64,000 nucleotides of DNA from Deinococcus frigens DSM 12807 (GCF_000701425.1 NZ_JNIW01000015.1:1-64000); one strand, 5' to 3'. Shown: positions 9,144 to 22,040, counted from the first letter of the stretch. Translations and numbers: made by a program. Notes: generated from the sequence alone by a model not told the origin.

Positions 9144-10381
9144 GTCCGAAGCCGACTCAACCTTTGCCGCAAGGGTGGACGTGGGTGAGGTTGGGCGATT
9201 GTGTTCATGAAGTGAAACGTCTCAATCTGGATAACAGTGATCTGCCCATTTTCTCTGTCACGAAAGATAAGGGACTGATTTTACAGTCTGAAAAATACGG
9301 CAAGAGGATAGCCAGCGCGAACACTTCAAAATACAAAATTGTTGAATATGGTGAATTTGCTTATGATCCGATGTCGCTTTACTATGGAGCCATTGGGAGA
9401 CAAAATAAACTGCCTATGGGTATTGTCAGTCCTGCCTACGTTTGTTTTGCATATAAGGAAAGTATTCTGCCCGATTATCTTGAGTATGTCTTAAAAGACG
9501 CGAGGGTAAGGCACGAATTTAATCAAAGTAGTTATGGCGGCAATTCAGACGGTAAGCGAAAAAAAATAGAATGGAGAGCATTCGGGGACGTCTATATCCC
9601 CCTCCCGCCTTTACCTGTGCAACGCTGGATTGCCGACGCCCTCGCCAGCGTAGACGAATGGCTGGATAAGAATGTGGAGAATTCAAAGTTGCTTGACGCG
9701 GCCAGAAGGAAAGTGCTTGCAAGTATTTTTCCGCCTGGAACGATAGAGCTATCAGAAATTATTGACTCTGTTGATTCGGGCGTGAGTGCTGAAGGAGCCA
9801 ACAAGCCCGCAGGCAAAGACGAGTCTGGCGTTTTGAAGGTGTCCGCTGTAGCACAGGGATTTTTCAAGCCACGCGAGAACAAAACGGTAGTGGGTGAAGA
9901 AATCTCACGTCTGCGAACTTCAGTTAATGCCGGAGATATTCTGGTCAGCCGAAGCAATACTCTGGAATTGGTTGGAGAGGTTGGAATGCCTTTGCAGGAC
10001 TCTCCAAATCTATTTTTGCCAGATAAATTATGGGCATTACGTATAAGCCCAAGCAAGAAGATCGACCCAAAATGGCTTATGTATTATCTGATCAACGTGA
10101 AAAACTCTGGCGCAATCGCAAACCTCGCCAGCGGTTCAAGCGGCTCAATGAAGAACATTTCTCAAAAAAGTTATCTCAAAATTTTGATTCCTAAACAGAA
10201 AATTGAGCAGCAGAAAGCCATATCAGTAGCACTCACGGCTTTTGATAAGAACATCGTGCTTCAAAATGAATTACTAGCTGAAGTCAGAACTTTTCGTCAA
10301 TCCCTTCTCCATCAACTCCTCTCCGGTTCCCTTCAACCTCAAGGCGGGTGGGCATCCGTCATCCCTGCGGCAGCTCCATGA
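9140..10381 (+). CDS. hsdS: type I restriction-modification specificity subunit
   Basis: HsdS (413 aa) reads the split DNA target with two recognition domains, about 10-145 and 200-340, separated by conserved helical regions: PLPPLPVQRWIADALASVD (~150-170) and the C-terminal KIEQQKAISVALTAFDKN with RQSLLHQLLSG. The recognition-domain DNA is visibly AT-rich with A/T-ending codons, unlike hsdM and hsdR on either side, which suggests exchange of the specificity gene. It overlaps hsdM (start) and hsdR (stop) by ATGA. Confidence 0.93.
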   Translation: MSPKPTQPLPQGWTWVRLGDCVHEVKRLNLDNSDLPIFSVTKDKGLILQSEKYGKRIASANTSKYKIVEYGEFAYDPMSLYYGAIGRQNKLPMGIVSPAYVCFAYKESILPDYLEYVLKDARVRHEFNQSSYGGNSDGKRKKIEWRAFGDVYIPLPPLPVQRWIADALASVDEWLDKNVENSKLLDAARRKVLASIFPPGTIELSEIIDSVDSGVSAEGANKPAGKDESGVLKVSAVAQGFFKPRENKTVVGEEISRLRTSVNAGDILVSRSNTLELVGEVGMPLQDSPNLFLPDKLWALRISPSKKIDPKWLMYYLINVKNSGAIANLASGSSGSMKNISQKSYLKILIPKQKIEQQKAISVALTAFDKNIVLQNELLAEVRTFRQSLLHQLLSGSLQPQGGWASVIPAAAP

Positions 10382-13300
10382 CCTTTCCCGACGCGCCGGG
10401 GCGGGGCAAGCCGGAGAAACAGTATGTGGAAGACCCGGCCATTGCCACGCTGGAAACGCTGGGCTGGCGGCTCACGCCCCTCTCGGACGTGCAGCGGGTG
10501 GGGCCGCGCAGCGCCATTTTGCGCGACAGGCTGCACGCGGCGCTCTCCAGGCTGAATCCGGGGCTGTCGCCGGAGGCGCTGGAACTGGCGGTGCGGCGGG
10601 TGTCGGCCCGCGAACGGCTGGGGCTGGTGGAAGGCAACCGCGAGGTGCATGGCGTGCTGACCCACGGCTTCAGCGTGCGCCTGGACGATGACCCCGGCGG
10701 GCTGCCCAGCCGCACGGTGCAACTGGCCGATTTTGTAGATACCTCGCGCAACGAGTACACGCTGATCCGGCAATTTCCGGTGGTGGGCGAGGGCGGGCGG
10801 CGCATTGAGTTTGACCTGAGCCTGTTCGTGAACGGCGTGCTGTGGGCCGTGCTGGAATGCAAGTACGCGCGGGGCGATCTGGGCGCGGCGCTGTCTGAAG
10901 GACATTTACAGCTTTCGCGGTATCAGTCTCTCGCGGATTACGTGGGGCGGGGTGCGCCGTCGGTGTTCGCGTCGGTGCAGGTGCTGGGCGTGCTGTGCGG
11001 CTCGGAAGCGGTGTCGCTGGGCGTGTACGGGGCGGTGGGCGCGTCTGCGCGGGCCTTTGCGCCGTTCCCGGAAGCCTACCCGCAGGGCGCGGCGTGGCTG
11101 GCCGACGCGCTGGGGTTGCCGCCGGGCGGACAGCCCAACCCGCAGCAGATTTTGCTGTACAGCGTCTTTGCCCCCGAAAACCTGCTGGAATTTGCCCGCA
11201 GCTTTACCGTGTACGAGGTCAAGGATGGGCGGCTGATTCGCAAGCTAGCCCGGCACCAGCAGCGCGTGGCGGTGGACCGGGTGGCGCGGCGGGTGCTGGG
11301 GCTGCTGCCCGTGGGGCCGGAGGCAGACCCGGCCATGCCCGCCGGGGACATCGGCAAGGGCGGCATCATCTGGCACACCCAGGGCAGCGGCAAGAGCCTG
11401 ACGATGGTGTGGCTGGCGCAAAAGCTGCGGCAGACCGAGCTGCGCCAGGAGAACCCCAATATCGTGGTGGTCACAGACCGCGTGAGCCTGGACGGGCAGA
11501 TCACCGGGGTCTTTGGCGAGGCGGGCCTGACCCTGCCGGAACGCGCCCGAACAACCACAGAACTCCGCAAGCTGCTGGGCGCAACTGGCGGCGTGACCGT
11601 CATGACCACCGTGCAGAAGTTCGCCGACTTCATGAAAAAACCGGGCCGCACATCGGGCCGCAAGGTCTTCGTGCTGGTGGACGAGGCGCACCGCACCCAG
11701 TACGGCGACATGGCGCAGGAAATGCGGAAGGCGCTGCCGGGCGCAACCTTTATTGCCTTCACCGGAACGCCGATAGAAAAGCGCAACCGCAGCACCATGC
11801 GGGTGTTCGGGCCGTACATTCACCGCTACACCATGCTGGAAGCGGTGCGCGACAAGGCCACCGTGCCGATCTATTACGAGAGCCGGGACGTGGGCGGCAT
11901 GTTCCTTGCCAACCGCGACATTGACGAGGCGATGGAACGCTTCTTCCCTGATCTGGACGAGCGCGAGACCGCCAAGCGCAAGCACGCGACGCTGGAAGCG
12001 GTGGCCGGGGCAACGTCGCGGGTGTCGGCCATCGCCGAGGACATCATCAAGCACTTCACGCGCTTTATTGAGCCAAGCGGCTTCAAGGGGCAGGTGGTGG
12101 CGGCCTCGCGGGAAAACGCGGTGCGTTACTGGAAGGCCATCCGCGATTTGCAGGGGCCGGAATGCACGGTGGTCATCACGACAAAGGCCAACGACGAGGA
12201 TCAGTTCGCCCAGTTCTCGCGCACGGCCAAAGAGCTGGAAAAGCTCACCGACGACTTCGCCAACGATCCCGCCGATTCCCTCAAATTGCTGATCGTGGTG
12301 GACATGCTCCTGACGGGCTTTGATGCACCGCTGGAACAGGTGATGTATCTGGACCGTCCGCTGTCGCAGCACACCCTGTTGCAAGCGATTGCCCGCGTCA
12401 ACCGAACTTATGAGGGCAAGGAAGCCGGATTCATCATGGATTACTGGGGCATCACGCAAGACCTTAAGGAAGCCCTGAAAGTCTTTGACGAGGCCGACGT
12501 GCAGGGCGTTATGAAACCGCGTGAAGACCTGCGCCGCGAACTGGAAATCCGTCACCGCCGCGTCATGCGCCTGTTCGGTGCAACTCGCCTCACGCTGGAC
12601 GACGCGCTGCTGATGCTGGACGACGCCCCCACCCGCCAGGAATTTGAGGTGGCCTACCGCCAGTTGGCACAGACCTACAACGCGCTGCTGCCGGAAGTGA
12701 ACCACGACGGCATAGAAGCGGATTTCAAGTGGCTGAGCGTCCTGCGTCACCGCGCCGCCCAGCGCATTGACCGCGCCGAGGCGGCGGATTACCGCGACAT
12801 GGGCCAGAAGGTGCGCCGCCTGATTGATGATGTGGTGGTGGCCGACAGCGTGGAGCAAGTTTTACCGCCCATAGACATCCTGGCCCCCGACTTTATCCAG
12901 CAGGCCAACCGGGAAGCCGAGGACGCCGATTCAGAAAAGGACTTGCAGGCGCTGGCCAGCGAAATCGCCCATCAAGCCCGCCACGAGATCACGCTGAAGT
13001 TTCCCCAGAATCCGGCGGCTTACAAAACGTTGCGCGAACGGCTGGAAGAGATTCTGGAGCAGCAGCGGCTGCGGCGCATAGATGCCCGGCAGGCGGTGGG
13101 CCAACTCAAGGATGTGATTTCATCGTTGCAACAGATCACCTTTGGCCGCGCCCACTCGCGCCTCAGCGCCGATGCCGAGGCGGTGTATGGGCAACTCAGC
13201 CTTCAGGGCGTGGCAGACGAGACGCTTGCTGGCACTCTGGAAGAAACCATCAAGAAGCTGACGGTGGTGGACTGGTCCCACAAGGAAGACGTGCAGCGCG

Positions 13301-13410
13301 AGATGCGGCGGCAGATCAAGCGTGAGCTGCGCGCCGCCGGGGTCAGCGCCGAGGTGCTGGAAGGTCTGACCGCCGCAATCGTGGACGTGGCCCGTGCCAG
13401 ATTCGGTTAA
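10378..13410 (+). CDS. hsdR: type I restriction endonuclease subunit R
   Basis: HsdR (1010 aa) translocates and cuts unmethylated DNA. Motifs: PD-(D/E)XK nuclease with EFDLSLFVNG and AVLECKYARG (~140-165), Walker A WHTQGSGKSLTMVW (~335), VDEAHRTQYG (DEAH box, ~440), FTGTPIEK, and later superfamily 2 motifs (LTGFDAPLEQVMYLDRPLS, QAIARVNRTY). The C-terminal ~250 residues are the helical region that docks on HsdM/HsdS. The start at 10378 is chosen because it overlaps the hsdS stop as ATGA; a GTG 30 nt upstream is less likely. Confidence 0.95.
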   Translation: MTFPDAPGRGKPEKQYVEDPAIATLETLGWRLTPLSDVQRVGPRSAILRDRLHAALSRLNPGLSPEALELAVRRVSARERLGLVEGNREVHGVLTHGFSVRLDDDPGGLPSRTVQLADFVDTSRNEYTLIRQFPVVGEGGRRIEFDLSLFVNGVLWAVLECKYARGDLGAALSEGHLQLSRYQSLADYVGRGAPSVFASVQVLGVLCGSEAVSLGVYGAVGASARAFAPFPEAYPQGAAWLADALGLPPGGQPNPQQILLYSVFAPENLLEFARSFTVYEVKDGRLIRKLARHQQRVAVDRVARRVLGLLPVGPEADPAMPAGDIGKGGIIWHTQGSGKSLTMVWLAQKLRQTELRQENPNIVVVTDRVSLDGQITGVFGEAGLTLPERARTTTELRKLLGATGGVTVMTTVQKFADFMKKPGRTSGRKVFVLVDEAHRTQYGDMAQEMRKALPGATFIAFTGTPIEKRNRSTMRVFGPYIHRYTMLEAVRDKATVPIYYESRDVGGMFLANRDIDEAMERFFPDLDERETAKRKHATLEAVAGATSRVSAIAEDIIKHFTRFIEPSGFKGQVVAASRENAVRYWKAIRDLQGPECTVVITTKANDEDQFAQFSRTAKELEKLTDDFANDPADSLKLLIVVDMLLTGFDAPLEQVMYLDRPLSQHTLLQAIARVNRTYEGKEAGFIMDYWGITQDLKEALKVFDEADVQGVMKPREDLRRELEIRHRRVMRLFGATRLTLDDALLMLDDAPTRQEFEVAYRQLAQTYNALLPEVNHDGIEADFKWLSVLRHRAAQRIDRAEAADYRDMGQKVRRLIDDVVVADSVEQVLPPIDILAPDFIQQANREAEDADSEKDLQALASEIAHQARHEITLKFPQNPAAYKTLRERLEEILEQQRLRRIDARQAVGQLKDVISSLQQITFGRAHSRLSADAEAVYGQLSLQGVADETLAGTLEETIKKLTVVDWSHKEDVQREMRRQIKRELRAAGVSAEVLEGLTAAIVDVARARFG

Positions 13411-14119
13411 AACATTTGAGACGCTGGAACTGCTCCACGAGGGTGAGATCATCACCTTTGCCGTCATAAGGAGTGTCCGGCGCAAGTCGTGTAGCGTGGT
13501 GATAGATGCGCGGGGCGTGCATATCGCCGCGCCGGAAGCCCTGAATCTTGACAGTATCCGCGAGGTGCTCATTCCCAAACTGCCCCTGCTGCTGGAACGC
13601 AACGCGCTGTATCAAGACATGCTGGGGCCACCTAAACGCGAACGACAATTCGTCAGTGGCGAGAGCCTGCGCCTGGTGGGGCGGCCCTATTTATTGCGCG
13701 TGGTGAGTGGGAAGGATCATCCGGTGAAGATACAGGGCATCTATGTCGTCGTGGGTGCCGCCGCCGCTGTGGGCGTGCGCGAGGCATTGGAGGCGTGGTA
13801 CAGCAAGGAAGCCACCTCTGTCTTTGTGGAGCGTGTGCCACTCTGGGCCAGGCGGCTGGGCGTGACGCCGGGGCGTATTCTGATCCGCTCCCAGAAGAGG
13901 CGCTGGGGCAGTTGTGACGCTCTGGGCAACCTGCGCCTCAACTGGCGGCTGGTGATGGCCCCCATGTCCCTGATTGATTATGTGATTGCCCATGAGTTGA
14001 CGCACCTACGAAGCGCGGATCACAGCCCGCAGTTCTGGACGCATCTGCGGGCGGTAATGCCGGATTACCTGGAACGCAAAGCGCAACTGGCGCATTTTGG
14101 TTCTATGTATGACTGGTAG
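13394..14119 (+). CDS. YgjP-like/DUF45 metallopeptidase linked to the type I R-M locus
   Basis: A 241-residue protein with a C-terminal zinc-peptidase signature [17 protein letters not shown], i.e. HExxH with a third ligand in the DHS segment, preceded by [20 protein letters not shown], the YgjP/DUF45 (M48-like) hallmark. The N-terminal ~110 residues form the beta-rich YgjP region. The GTG start overlaps hsdR by 17 bp, so it is the fourth gene of the hsd operon. DUF45 proteins often accompany type I systems; their role is not established, proteolytic control of HsdR being one possibility. It converges with the LysR gene, the stops overlapping. Confidence 0.85.
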   Translation: MPDSVKTFETLELLHEGEIITFAVIRSVRRKSCSVVIDARGVHIAAPEALNLDSIREVLIPKLPLLLERNALYQDMLGPPKRERQFVSGESLRLVGRPYLLRVVSGKDHPVKIQGIYVVVGAAAAVGVREALEAWYSKEATSVFVERVPLWARRLGVTPGRILIRSQKRRWGSCDALGNLRLNWRLVMAPMSLIDYVIAHELTHLRSADHSPQFWTHLRAVMPDYLERKAQLAHFGSMYDW

Positions 14120-15023
14120 GACTCTTCTGACCATCCTTCCCCGCCCCCAGCATTTCCTCTGCCACCCCTAAAAAGGCCCACACCACCGGATTCTTGCCCT
14201 CGTCACGCCGCCACACGGCCACGATGTCCACCAGTGGGGCGTCCTCCACCGGGCGGTAGACCACGCCGGGCAGCGGCAGGCGGCTGAAGAATTCGATGGG
14301 CAAAAAGACGCCCACGCCCGCCGCCACCAGCGACAGCAGCGTGGGAATCTCGATGGCTTCCTGCACGACGTTGGGGGTGAAGTCGGCGGTGGCGCACCAG
14401 CGCATCACCTGATCGAAATAGGTGGCGCGGAGCTGGCGCGGAAAGAACACGAAGGGTTCGGGAGCCAGATCGGAGATCTTGAGCTTGCGCTTGCGGGCCA
14501 GCGGGTGTCCGGCGGGCAGCGCGGCCACCAGCGGCTGCCGCCACAGCGGGCGCGAATCCAGGTTGGGCGCGCGCACCGGCAGCAGCATCAGGCCGATGTC
14601 GATCTGGTCGCCGCGCAGTCCGGCTTCCTGTTCCTGGGCGGTCAGCTCGCGCAGGTCCACGCTGACATTCGGGTACAGCTCGCGGAAGCGGCGCACGATT
14701 TCCGGCAGACCGCCGAAAGCCAGTCCGCTGACGAAGCCCACCGTCAGGCGGCCCACCTCGCCCCGCGCGGCGCGGCGGGCGCGTTCCACCGTCTGCGACG
14801 CCAGAGAGAGCGTCTCGCGTGCGCCCACCAGAAATTCCTGGCCGGCGGGCGTCAGTTGCACGCGGCGGGTGGTGCGCAGGACCAGCGGCACACCCACCTC
14901 TTCTTCCAGATTGCGGACGCTGTTGCTCAGGGCCTGCTGCACCACAAAGACACGCTCGGCGGCCCGTCCGAAGTGTTCCTCCTCGGCCAGCGCGACAAAG
15001 TGGCGCAGGTGACGCAGTTCCAT
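14103..15023 (-). CDS. LysR-family transcriptional regulator
   Basis: The 306-residue protein has the LysR N-terminal winged helix-turn-helix ([40 protein letters not shown]) and a C-terminal periplasmic-binding-protein-like effector domain from ~90 ([15 protein letters not shown]). ATG at 15023 is preferred over an in-frame start 18 nt upstream because LysR proteins begin just before the LRHFVAL motif. It is 79 bp downstream of purF on the same strand, so it may be transcribed with the purine operon. Its ligand and targets are unknown. Confidence 0.9.
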   Translation of the reverse strand: MELRHLRHFVALAEEEHFGRAAERVFVVQQALSNSVRNLEEEVGVPLVLRTTRRVQLTPAGQEFLVGARETLSLASQTVERARRAARGEVGRLTVGFVSGLAFGGLPEIVRRFRELYPNVSVDLRELTAQEQEAGLRGDQIDIGLMLLPVRAPNLDSRPLWRQPLVAALPAGHPLARKRKLKISDLAPEPFVFFPRQLRATYFDQVMRWCATADFTPNVVQEAIEIPTLLSLVAAGVGVFLPIEFFSRLPLPGVVYRPVEDAPLVDIVAVWRRDEGKNPVVWAFLGVAEEMLGAGKDGQKSPTSHT

Positions 15024-15102
15024 GTCTGCCCAGCTTGCCACATCGGGCGGGCAGAATGTCGGCAGTCCGGGTCAGAGGCGCTCAGGCTGCGTCCACTCGG
15101 CT

Positions 15103-18790
<3,688 letters not shown>

Positions 18791-18794
<4 letters not shown>

Positions 18795-19192
18795 TTAATT
18801 GTCCTTGTAAAGCTCATCAAAATCCATGTGATCGCGGCAATGACGAAAATTTGCAGGAAGACATTTGGGACGTTGACAGTGGCAAGCCTCAAGCAATCCC
18901 GCGTCCACTTCTGAGCCTCTTGTTCCTCACTCTCAGAAACGCCAAAGTCCCACTCATCTACTGGTGATTGAGTAAATTGACTGCTTTTCCTGAAGTCATC
19001 CCCGATAACCTCACATCTAGCTCTAGCATTCACCGTACTGCCGCCGCCACCGACGAGTATCAACGGCGGGTGTATGAATGTCACCCATATAGCTGACAAA
19101 TTACCCGCAAGAATCAGGAATATCCGAATGTAATTTCCTGCCTTTCCTGCCGAATCAATTGGTCTGGTTTCACCAGTGAAATCCCATTCCAT
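18791..19192 (-). CDS. hypothetical membrane protein inside the purine operon
   Basis: I do not recognise this 133-residue protein. It has a hydrophobic segment near residues 22-48 ([18 protein letters not shown] and following) and another near the C-terminus (~108-127, [16 protein letters not shown]), with an acidic stretch [12 protein letters not shown] between. This suggests two transmembrane helices with a loop between. Its stop overlaps the purL start (ATGA) and its start overlaps the PIN remnant stop (TAATG). Codon use is less GC-rich than purL, suggesting a recent arrival with the toxin-antitoxin block. Confidence 0.6.
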
Positions 19193-19314
19193 TAGAACGC
19201 CTCCGGCATCAGCTTGCCCGCCACATCCTGAAGCCGCCGATCAAAGCTGAGGAACTTGATTGGCGTGGACTGACGGAGCGCCAATGCCGAGGCGAGGTGA
19301 AGGGCGTTTAGATC
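19192..19314 (-). pseudogene. C-terminal remnant of a second VapC/PIN-domain toxin
   Basis: Directly after the VapC stop, in another frame, 40 codons read DLNALHLASALALRQSTPIK, then FLSFDRRLQDVAGKLMPEAF and a stop. They align with the last 40 residues of the intact VapC just upstream (DAIHVASALWLRQQEEMTFL, then SFDVFLNDVARRLMPDAF). The copy has no start codon or N-terminal catalytic acids, so it is a decayed PIN domain. About half of the residues match, so it came from a diverged relative rather than from a fresh duplication. Confidence 0.75.
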
Positions 19315-19741
19315 AGAAGGCATCGGGCATCAGCCTGCGTGCCACGTCATTGAGAAAAACGTCAAACGAGAGGAACGTCATCTCTTCCTGTTGCCGGAGC
19401 CACAGCGCCGAAGCAACATGAATGGCGTCCATCGCCCGTAACCCACGCTGTGCCTTAAGCAATTGACGTGCCATGACCGAGATCGTTGGAATGACACCAA
19501 GTTGATTGGTGCTGCCCCACTCGTCTTCAAAGATGTCAACGTTTGCGGCATATTCTTCCTCATTGATCCGCTCCTCATGAAAGTAACGCGCGAGGGCACT
19601 GCTCACTTCGGCGTAAGCAATGACTGAACTCGCCACCCGGCCAACGCTCTTGATACGGTGCAAAACCAGATCACGCTCGGTCAGGTCTTCTGCCAGGTAC
19701 ATTTTGACCAGGGCGCTGGAATCCAGATAAACAATACTCAT
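19313..19741 (-). CDS. VapC-like PIN-domain toxin
   Basis: This 142-residue PIN domain begins MSIVYLDSSALVKMYLAED with the first catalytic Asp at position 7, a conserved Glu in AYAEVSSAL (~44), and MDAIHVASAL with a further conserved Asp (~105). PIN toxins are Mg-dependent RNases that cut tRNA or rRNA. It overlaps the upstream antitoxin by 4 bp (ATGA). Length and motifs are intact, so it is probably functional. Confidence 0.85.
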   Translation of the reverse strand: MSIVYLDSSALVKMYLAEDLTERDLVLHRIKSVGRVASSVIAYAEVSSALARYFHEERINEEEYAANVDIFEDEWGSTNQLGVIPTISVMARQLLKAQRGLRAMDAIHVASALWLRQQEEMTFLSFDVFLNDVARRLMPDAF

Positions 19742-20148
19742 GGATAGGATCTACCCCGGTCTTCCGCAACCATCTGCTCGATGCTGAGACCGCCCGGCTT
19801 GACCTTGAAGAGTTTTCCACTGGGGCGGAACACCTTGGCGTTCTTCGGATCATAAAGAGGAACTTCCAGCTTTTCAGTCAGGCTCACAGGTGAACCTGGA
19901 TTGACTGGATTCTGTGGGCTTTCGGGCAACTTTCCCACGATTTCTGTCAGCGTCACTTCCTCACCCGTCAATCGTCCCAGTGCTTGCAACACCTCTTCCA
20001 CCGTATCCAGGTCAATGCGCTGCGCCGGGCGACGGGCCAGCGAATAAACGGTATTCGGTGCCACCCGCCCCTCCACCTCTTTCACCAAGCGGTACGCAGT
20101 AATGCCGTGCTGTTGCAGGTAACTTCCAAGATTCAGCCTCAATGTCAT
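19738..20148 (-). CDS. antitoxin with N-terminal helix-turn-helix, partner of the PIN toxin
   Basis: The 136-residue protein opens with a helix-turn-helix of XRE-like type (SYLQQHGITAYRLVKEVEGR, then APNTVYSLARRP) and ends in a tail with FRPSGKLFKVKPGGLS and IEQMVAEDRGRSY, a typical toxin-binding end. It should repress its operon and bind the PIN toxin whose start overlaps its stop. The ATG is preceded 6 nt upstream by TAAGTT, giving the module its own leaderless promoter within the purine operon. Confidence 0.8.
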   Translation of the reverse strand: MTLRLNLGSYLQQHGITAYRLVKEVEGRVAPNTVYSLARRPAQRIDLDTVEEVLQALGRLTGEEVTLTEIVGKLPESPQNPVNPGSPVSLTEKLEVPLYDPKNAKVFRPSGKLFKVKPGGLSIEQMVAEDRGRSYP

Positions 20149-20154
20149 ACTCCC

Positions 20155-20160
20155 AACTTA
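20155..20160 (-). promoter_or_regulatory. -10 box of an internal promoter for the VapBC-like pair
   Basis: On the minus strand TAAGTT is followed by GGGAGT and the ATG at 20148. TAnnnT at 6 nt fits a leaderless start; GGGAG could alternatively be a very close Shine-Dalgarno sequence. A second TAnnnT, TATGGT, lies just upstream. Confidence 0.4.
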
Positions 20161-20189
20161 CCATACTGCGAGGAGTTGCTAGTCATGGC

Positions 20190-20660
20190 TCAAGCCTTCT
20201 GCCCCAGCACCACTTGGCCCCTGTGATAGGCCACATGCCGCAGGTGCAAGCCCACAGCGGCCAGGCGCGGGCGTTCGCCGTTCGGAGCGCTGGGGGAAAA
20301 GGTCATGCCACTCATATCAGCGTCGCTGGCATTTTGCAGATAAGCCACAGCTTCCGCTCCCACCGTGTCCAGCCGCGCCAGGATGTCAGCTCTGGCGGCG
20401 TCCTCGTTCAGAGGAGCGGGCTGGGTTCCCAGTCCAGCCACCCAGTCCTTGTCTTCCCAGCCCAGGTAATGATAAGTGGGCGTCTTGTCGCCCAGCACCG
20501 TCAAACGCAGCCAATCCGCAATGTGCAGCGCGTGCCACGCGGGGCTGTGGCCCAGGCGTGCGGTGGCAAATGAGTCTTCTGGAACGCCGTCCAGCACGGC
20601 GCGGAAAGCGTTGAGTTCAGTGCGGTAGTTGTCGGCCAGAAATTCCTGAATGCTCGTCAT
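20190..20660 (-). CDS. DinB-family protein
   Basis: The 156-residue four-helix protein matches the DinB/YfiT fold: histidines in [13 protein letters not shown] (~45) and in the final [13 protein letters not shown] form the metal site. DinB proteins are metal-binding, often thiol-transferase-like, and the family is expanded in Deinococcus. The start overlaps the purQ stop by ATGA, making it part of the purine transcript, though no purine role is known. The substrate is unknown. Confidence 0.85.
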   Translation of the reverse strand: MTSIQEFLADNYRTELNAFRAVLDGVPEDSFATARLGHSPAWHALHIADWLRLTVLGDKTPTYHYLGWEDKDWVAGLGTQPAPLNEDAARADILARLDTVGAEAVAYLQNASDADMSGMTFSPSAPNGERPRLAAVGLHLRHVAYHRGQVVLGQKA

Positions 20661-21322
20661 TTTACCAGCGCTCCTTGCAGACTCTGAAACACACCCCGCC
20701 CGTCCTCGCCGCCAAGCAATGCCTCTACCGCCCGCTCAGGGTGGGGCATCATGCCCAGCACGTTGCCGCGTTCGTTGACGATTCCGGCGATGTCGTTGAG
20801 GCTGCCGTTGGGATTGTCCAGATAACGGAAGACCACGCGGCCCTCACCCTCCAGCCGCGCCACGGTTTCGGCGTCGGCGTAGTAGCTGCCCTCGCCGTGC
20901 GCGATGGGGATTTCAATGGTCTGGCCCTGGCTGTAGGCCGAGGTAAACGCCGTCCGGTTGTTAACGCGCAGATGCACCGGCTTGCACGCGAAATGCAGAT
21001 CACGGTTGCGGCCCAGCGCGCCGGGCAGCAGGTCCGATTCGGTCAGCACCTGAAAGCCGTTGCACACGCCCAGGACAAAGCCGCCGCGTTCAGCGTGCGC
21101 CCTCACGGCGTCCATAATCGGGCTGCGGGCGGCAATCGCGCCGCTGCGGAGGTGATCGCCGTAGGAAAAGCCGCCGGGGACGAAGACCAGCTCTGTGCCA
21201 TCCGGTAAACCTACCTGGGTGTGCCACACGAACTGCGCGTCCGAGTCCAGGGTCAGGCGGGCGGCGTGCAGGGCATCGGCATCGCAGTTGGAGCCGGGGA
21301 ATTGGATGACGGCGGTTTTCAT
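20657..21322 (-). CDS. purQ: phosphoribosylformylglycinamidine synthase glutaminase subunit
   Basis: PurQ (221 aa) is the class I glutamine amidotransferase that supplies ammonia to PurL. The nucleophile elbow GVCNGFQVL (Cys ~87) and the His-Glu pair in [14 protein letters not shown] near the C-terminus complete the triad. N-terminus [16 protein letters not shown] is typical. It lies between the cupin gene and the DinB gene with ATGA overlaps at both ends. Confidence 0.97.
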   Translation of the reverse strand: MKTAVIQFPGSNCDADALHAARLTLDSDAQFVWHTQVGLPDGTELVFVPGGFSYGDHLRSGAIAARSPIMDAVRAHAERGGFVLGVCNGFQVLTESDLLPGALGRNRDLHFACKPVHLRVNNRTAFTSAYSQGQTIEIPIAHGEGSYYADAETVARLEGEGRVVFRYLDNPNGSLNDIAGIVNERGNVLGMMPHPERAVEALLGGEDGRGVFQSLQGALVK

Positions 21323-21690
21323 ATCTTTTCCAATTCCCTGACCGTACGCGCGCTCACAGCGTTTCCGGTATTCAGAGTGCTGGCTGGCTCAAACATCATG
21401 ATCCAGGTTTCGTCTGTTTCGGCCACCGGCAGATGTTCCACGCTACGCGGCACGATGATGAATTCGCCCTCATTCACTATGGCCTCGCCATCCCGAAATT
21501 TCAGGCGCAGCACGCCCCGGATCACCATGAACAGCTCGTCCTCTTGCTCGTGGGCATGCCACTCAAATTCACCCGCAATCCGGGCAATTTTAACCTGCTG
21601 CCCGTTCAACTCGCCCACCACTTTGGGGGACCATTGATCGGTAAAGAGGCCAAACTTTTCCGGCAAGTTCACCGTCTGCGGCACGCTCAC
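21319..21690 (-). CDS. cupin-domain protein
   Basis: A 123-residue single cupin barrel. Motif 1 is [18 protein letters not shown] (two His and a Glu as metal ligands) and motif 2 is [16 protein letters not shown] (third His). It could be a small dioxygenase, isomerase or a sensor; the fold does not decide. It sits between purS and purQ with 4-bp overlaps on both sides, so it is co-translated with the FGAM synthase parts. A direct purine role is not established. Confidence 0.85.
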   Translation of the reverse strand: MSVPQTVNLPEKFGLFTDQWSPKVVGELNGQQVKIARIAGEFEWHAHEQEDELFMVIRGVLRLKFRDGEAIVNEGEFIIVPRSVEHLPVAETDETWIMMFEPASTLNTGNAVSARTVRELEKI

Positions 21691-21965
21691 GCCGGCTCCA
21701 TACCCGTTTGAGCGGCCACTTCTTCCAGCTCCCAGCGGGCGTCCTCCATCACGGGATTGCTCAGCACGTTCTGCGTGATGTCGCGGAGCTGCCCCTCGAC
21801 TTCGGCACGTTCGCCGTCCAGACGCAGCTCAATGTATTTGCCCACGCGCACGCCGCTGACATTGGCGTGTTCCAGATGCGACAGGGCGCGTTCCACGGTG
21901 CGTCCCTGCGGATCGAGAATGCTGGGCTTGAGGGTGACGTAAACGCGAGCATGGTAGTGGGGCAT
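21687..21965 (-). CDS. purS: phosphoribosylformylglycinamidine synthase subunit PurS
   Basis: PurS (92 aa) bridges PurL and PurQ. The ATG at 21965 is preceded by AAGGAG with a 7-nt spacer, so a longer in-frame opening to 22034 is rejected; that extension would cover the hairpin between purC and purS. The sequence YHARVYVTLKPSILDPQGRT and SGVRVGKYIELRLDG is diagnostic. It overlaps the cupin gene by 4 bp. Confidence 0.95.
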   Translation of the reverse strand: MPHYHARVYVTLKPSILDPQGRTVERALSHLEHANVSGVRVGKYIELRLDGERAEVEGQLRDITQNVLSNPVMEDARWELEEVAAQTGMEPA

Positions 21966-21986
21966 GGGGAACTCCTTCAGAGGGCA

Positions 21987-22040
21987 GATGGAGGATGGTT
22001 GAAAGTTGATGGAACAGCTTTTTCTATCAACCATCCTCCA

